Assembly (NCBI GenBank): GCA_947034895.1
Contig: OX344762.1
Span: forward strand, 24,098,760 to 24,162,759
Length of the DNA stretch: 64,000 bases
From: Rhytidiadelphus loreus
Lineage: Eukaryota > Streptophyta > Bryopsida > Hypnales > Hylocomiaceae
Direction: 5' to 3'
Shown here: in pieces, positions 60,147 through 64,000 of the stretch
Layout: each line of letters begins with the position of its first letter
Position numbering within the stretch: the stretch's first letter is position 1
Notes under the pieces: generated by a model
The model's input: only the letters and a program-made list of their open reading frames with translations
The model's database searches: none
What the model was told of the DNA's origin: nothing
Made by a program: the position numbers and the translations under genes

Positions 60147-60595
60147 GAGTTAAATAAAAATTTGGTTAAAATCCAAAAATAGAAGTAAAGAAATTTATCA
60201 GTTTTTGATATCATTTCCTCTCTATTGCAACTATTTATATCAAGAATAATAGATTTACACATAATTATTGTGAAGTTTACGAGTGAGAGTGATATTTGAC
60301 TTAAATAGAATTGTGGTTAAACTTTCAAAAATAAAAGTAAAGTGATTTAGCAATGTCGAATGTCATCACCTCTTTCTTACCACCTTTCAAATCAAGAACA
60401 AATTCACATATCATTATTGTGAAGTTTATTAATGAGAGTGACTTATGAGTTAAATAGAAATTTGGTCTAATTTTAAGAAATAAAAGTAAAGAGATTTAGC
60501 AATGTTCGATGTATCACCTCTCTATTGCAACCTTTCATATCAAGAATACACTCACACATAATTATTGTGAAGTTTATGAGTGAAAGTGACTTGGC
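60147..60595 (+). repeat. Three ~150-bp tandem units
   Basis: Units start at 60147, 60298 and 60447, each with GAGTTAAATAGAA-like text, AAAAGTAAAGNGATTTA and TTATTGTGAAGTTTA. Clear but diverged. Confidence 0.85.
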
Positions 60596-60620
60596 CATAT
60601 ACAATTTAGGACAAAATTTT

Positions 60621-60770
60621 ATATATATAGTCAATTTCGTTAAAATGGTGGTATTCCAATATAATGGCACCACATTCCATTAAAATGGCACTGCATTTAT
60701 TAGAAAATAACACTACATTCCTGTAAAATGGCAAAAAAATGCCGCCATTTTAACAAAATTGACTATATAT
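60621..60770. mobile_element. 150-bp foldback MITE
   Basis: ATATATAGTCAATTTCGTT at the left pairs with AACAAAATTGACTATATAT at the right. The inverted match of about 33 bases continues through AAAATGGYGGYATT. Between the arms are further TAAAATGGCA words. TA-rich flanks hide the target duplication. Confidence 0.7.
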
Positions 60771-61165
60771 TGAAAATTGAAAAGAGTTGGTACATAGATC
60801 AAGATTAGAGCATGTACACTATTAGAATATGAACATCAAAACATAGTTCAAACAAGCAAATCAAGATAACAAACTTTCAAATTTTAAAAAATATAGTATA
60901 GTAAGTTAGTTGTATTTATAAGTATTTACTATGTTTTCAAATATGTGCATTATTTTTGTGTTTTGTTCACAAGAATTTTGATAGTTAGAGAACTCTAAAT
61001 TGATTTTTTTCTTCCAATAGTTGTATATTATAAATGGCATAATCTAAATTTAAGAATATAAGTTCCAATTCTTCAAACATTTTATGTTATTTTCATTTTA
61101 AGCACTAGAATGATCACAATGTGATTGCTTGACTACTAAAGGGTTAATACAATACATAGATGAGA

Positions 61166-62400
61166 ATAACCCCTCAACACCACCAGAGCCATGGATAGTT
61201 CAACAATCTATGCACTTCTTAGCAACTAGATGGTTTTCATTCAATTTTTTTTCATGTTTCCTTGAGTGTCAATACAATAGATGGTGGTGGAAGTTTTCTA
61301 ATTGAAGTGATATTAATCCTTTTATACAATAAGATGTGTTAAAAATGAATCATCAAAGACTCTTTCTTAGTGTATTTTGTTACCTTTAAACTCCTTATTT
61401 GGAATCTCAAATTTAGCCATAAAAATGGTCTTTTTTGAATTTGAACCCAACTAACGAAATGAAGATTACTAGGTCTAGTTTCTACTCCAATTTGAAATTT
61501 TGAAAAAAATCCTAAAATTGATTATTTTAATGCAATGTGAAGTTCATGAATATAACCATATTTTATTAATTTTCTAATTATAGAATGACATGGAAATTTG
61601 ATTAACATCATGATGTTCTACATTATAATGTATGCATATGACAAAAATTTCCCTTAGTTATAATGCATTTTGATTGTTGTATGTACCTAATTTGATGTCA
61701 ATTCCAATTGTCAATTGAAATATATATGATGAGATGTAAAAAAAGATTTGATTGTTGACTTAGTTATTATTAAAAGTTCCTACTCTAATTGCCTTCAAGT
61801 AATGTGAAATGTTGTAGAAAGTTGGCAACTTGTTATGAATTGGAGTGTTTATAAGTTCGAAGTTCATAGCAACAAATTTCATAATTTTGGAGCCTATAAA
61901 ACATAAGATAATGACCTTGACATGTCAACTTCTTCATATTAAATATTTTAGTGAGTGTAATATGAAATGTCGATTAGATAATAATGTGATGAGAATTCCA
62001 ACAATAAGAAACGATTGATCAAAAGAGAAGTCTATAATGTGAAAAAAAGAAATTATTAAAAGAGTGAAAATTGTATCAAAGATGTGCATTTCAAGGGTCA
62101 AAACTCTATTTACAAGCTAGCCTTATCCTTTCATGTGCTACACTTTCATTGGACAAATCCTCCCAACCTATTGACTTTTTTATCAAAGCATCCAACCACC
62201 TATGCTTTGGAATTTTTTTTAAAACCACAATAGCTTGTTATGTAAATCTAACTCCTGATCTAATAACATACAAAGATGGTCAACTTGATTCTTTAAAGGA
62301 CCACTTCAAGTGCACCTTCCTCTAAATTTTTTTAATATTAGAAAAAACACTTCAAAAACAAAGTAACCACATTCTAGTTGTTCATGAAGTTAAGGGTTAA
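61166..62400. mobile_element. Possible TTAA-family element
   Basis: Left ATAACCCCTCAACACC and right AAGGGTTAA (62392-62400). Interior 61380-61700 matches the reverse of 23480-23660. Left TTAA is mutated. Confidence 0.4.
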
Positions 62401-62949
62401 ATGGTTAATCAATTATTGTTTGCTTCATGTTGCTTTTGAGTTTGATCCTAATTTTTTTTATGTACATTGCATGTTTCTACACCAAACATTCATCCTAAAA
62501 TCCTTCATTATCAAACAAAACAAAATTCCTAAAGTTTATAAGTACTATAGCATGCCAAGAATTAAGCTAGATTTTCATTTATAATTACCTATAGGGTGCT
62601 TAAAATTAAGACTAAATAGCTTTTTTTCTACTATAAGGGTTCTTTAAAATAATTATTATTGGGTAAATAGCCCCAAAACAAATACACGGTTAACGCATGT
62701 GGTTACAAAACATAAAGGGAAGTGACCTCCGTGAGTACCTACTCAAAAACATTTGAACCATTCAAGTCAAAATAATGAGAGGAAAGTTATAAGTTTTATT
62801 TTGTGGGCAACGAAGGTCGAAAAAACATATAAAGTTGTTTTTGAACTCAATTTTGAAAATTTTCAAATAAAAAAAAAGATGTAGAGCATTCTCACCATTG
62901 AGATTTCCAATTTCCAATTTATTGTAAAAATTAACAATGGTGTTAGTAT

Positions 62950-63520
62950 GTGAGCCTATGAGCCTTGAGCCTAGGCACATAGGTACTCTACAACTATTGG
63001 AGATGCCTATAACATACATACTTATAATATAAAGCATCCTATAACTATCACTAGTAGGAAGTCTTGTTTAATTGGATGTTCCTGCGACAAAGTTGACGGA
63101 TTTTTTTAAGCATTCAATGTAACATCTTCATGTGTTTATGTCAACAATGACATCCAATGTAACATCTTTATGGTACATTGGATGTCATTGTTGATATAAA
63201 CACATGAAGATGTTACATTGGATGCTTAAAAAAATCCGTCAACTTTGACGCAAGAACATCCAATTAAACAAGGCTTTCTTCTAGTGTATAGAAGGTGCCT
63301 ATAATATAGGTGCCTATGACATAGACACCTATGATATAATTAGGCACCTATAATATAAACATCCTACAACGATGAAAGGTGCTTATAACATAGGTGCCTA
63401 CAACAAAGACACCTATATATATAATAAAAACATTCAATAACTATGGAAGGTGTTTATAACATAAGAGCCTAGGCTCTTATGCTCATAGGCTCAAGATCCT
63501 AGGCTCACATAATAAGAACC
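62950..63520. repeat. Minisatellite-like region with inverted outer ends
   Basis: Repeated GGTGCCTATAACATAGGTG and ACACCTATAATAT words form imperfect units of about 60-110 bases. TGTGAGCCTATGAGCCTTGA at the left recurs inverted at the right with GAGCCTAGG words. The CACTA MITE at 63049 interrupts it. Confidence 0.7.
63049..63286. mobile_element. Palindromic CACTA-type MITE, target TAT
   Basis: Starts CACTAGTAGGAAG, ends CTTTCTTCTAGTG, with TAT on both sides (63046-63048 and 63287-63289). The 238 bp fold into one hairpin with arms of about 110 bases, sharing blocks such as ACATCTTCATGTGTTTAT. It interrupts a minisatellite-like region. Confidence 0.85.
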
Positions 63521-63799
63521 ATGTAAAAATTGATAACGATTTAGGTTTTTCTTTCATCTAGTACCACCTTCTACTTTATAAAATTTTAAAGATGAATAAA
63601 AAAGGTTTTTTGGTTATATTTTTTTTCATGAAATATCAAAATATTTTTCTACATACAGATTGAATTATGAAAGTTATAGTACATACATGTTTTTTCCTTA
63701 AAATATTGAAAGTGACAAATTCTTCACCTTGAAATTAAAAGGGCTAGGAAAACCTAGTTTTTTTAAGTTTAGGCACAATGAACATGCAATTGGTGGGAA

Positions 63800-63955
63800 T
63801 TTTGAAGGATGTTAGTCTTGAACAAGTGAACTAAAGGATTTCTATGGTTTGGTTTGTTTGAGATTAAATATAGATGAAGATTTTAGCCTTACTTTGGGTA
63901 TGAGTAATTTGAAGTAGTTTTAGGCCTTTAAATACTACAACATTTTAGGAGTTAA
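63800..63955. mobile_element. TTAA-family right-end fragment
   Basis: CTAAAGGATT...TTTAGCCTTACTTTGGGT and the end AGGAGTTAA match 18735-18860. Left part not delimited. Confidence 0.5.
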
Positions 63956-64000
63956 ATTTGTAAGTTTTTTTTAGCTTGGAGTGTGTTCTCAACAAAACTA

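Larger units (their letters stand above)
59368..61147. mobile_element. TTAA-family element, 1.8 kb
   Basis: Left TTAACCCCTAAAAGACTAAAG, right complement TTAACCCTTTAGTAGTC. Contains three ~150-bp tandem units and a foldback at 60621-60770. No protein recognised. Confidence 0.5.

Noticed and set aside
1..64000. tRNA or rRNA genes
   Set aside because: No cloverleaf with proper A and B boxes and no rRNA segment was seen apart from the SINE-like unit; a scan with a tRNA program was not possible.

Overview
This window looks like a nuclear chromosome segment from a land plant or close streptophyte relative. It is very AT-rich between genes, has GT-AG introns, and carries AAACCCTA-type telo-boxes at gene starts. 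Most of its length is plant-type transposable elements: Ty1/copia, a giant LTR, CACTA/En-Spm elements, a LINE, a probable tRNA-derived SINE and many foldback MITEs. I cannot name the species. Only three genes look intact, about one per 20 kb.

Genes. (1) 10.72-13.04 kb, minus strand: a seven-exon gene for a COMMD4-type COMM-domain protein (227 aa as modelled). Its first intron contains tandem copies of the end of exon 1. (2) 19.50-22.89 kb, minus strand: an uninterrupted 1130-codon gene for a PRP22/DHX8-type DEAH-box splicing helicase, with telo-boxes just upstream. (3) 49.27-52.91 kb, plus strand: a six-exon gene for a Lines-family (LINS1-like) protein (about 611 aa as modelled), with a telo-box and a 17-bp hairpin upstream. 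Broken pieces include a short-chain dehydrogenase fragment (7.57-7.74 kb) and an unrecognised three-stop reading frame with its own TATA box (26.27-26.73 kb).

Mobile DNA, left to right. A family of elements bounded by TTAA and starting CCCCTAAAGGACC recurs through the window. Six copies have both ends and there are several fragments; a piggyBac-like origin is possible. A palindromic CACTA MITE lies at 25.16-25.38 kb. A single 4.4-kb LTR (28.22-32.61 kb) has a perfect 5-bp target duplication. A LINE remnant sits at 33.6-34.1 kb. A dead copia element spans about 34.1-45.1 kb. Its gag is split by a CACTA element (40.53-44.45 kb, target AAT), which is itself split by a second CACTA element (41.30-43.01 kb, target TCA) carrying a truncated TTAA element and two tandem arrays. 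Another CACTA MITE (63.05-63.29 kb, target TAT) interrupts a minisatellite-like region near the right end.

The three genes are functionally unrelated (splicing, COMMD-type trafficking or ubiquitin regulation, Lines family) and do not form a cluster. The most unusual content is the TTAA-bounded family, the preserved order of nested insertions, the giant solo LTR, and the triplicated exon 1-intron 1 junction of the COMMD4 gene. All family calls rest on reading motifs by eye; no database search or alignment program was run.
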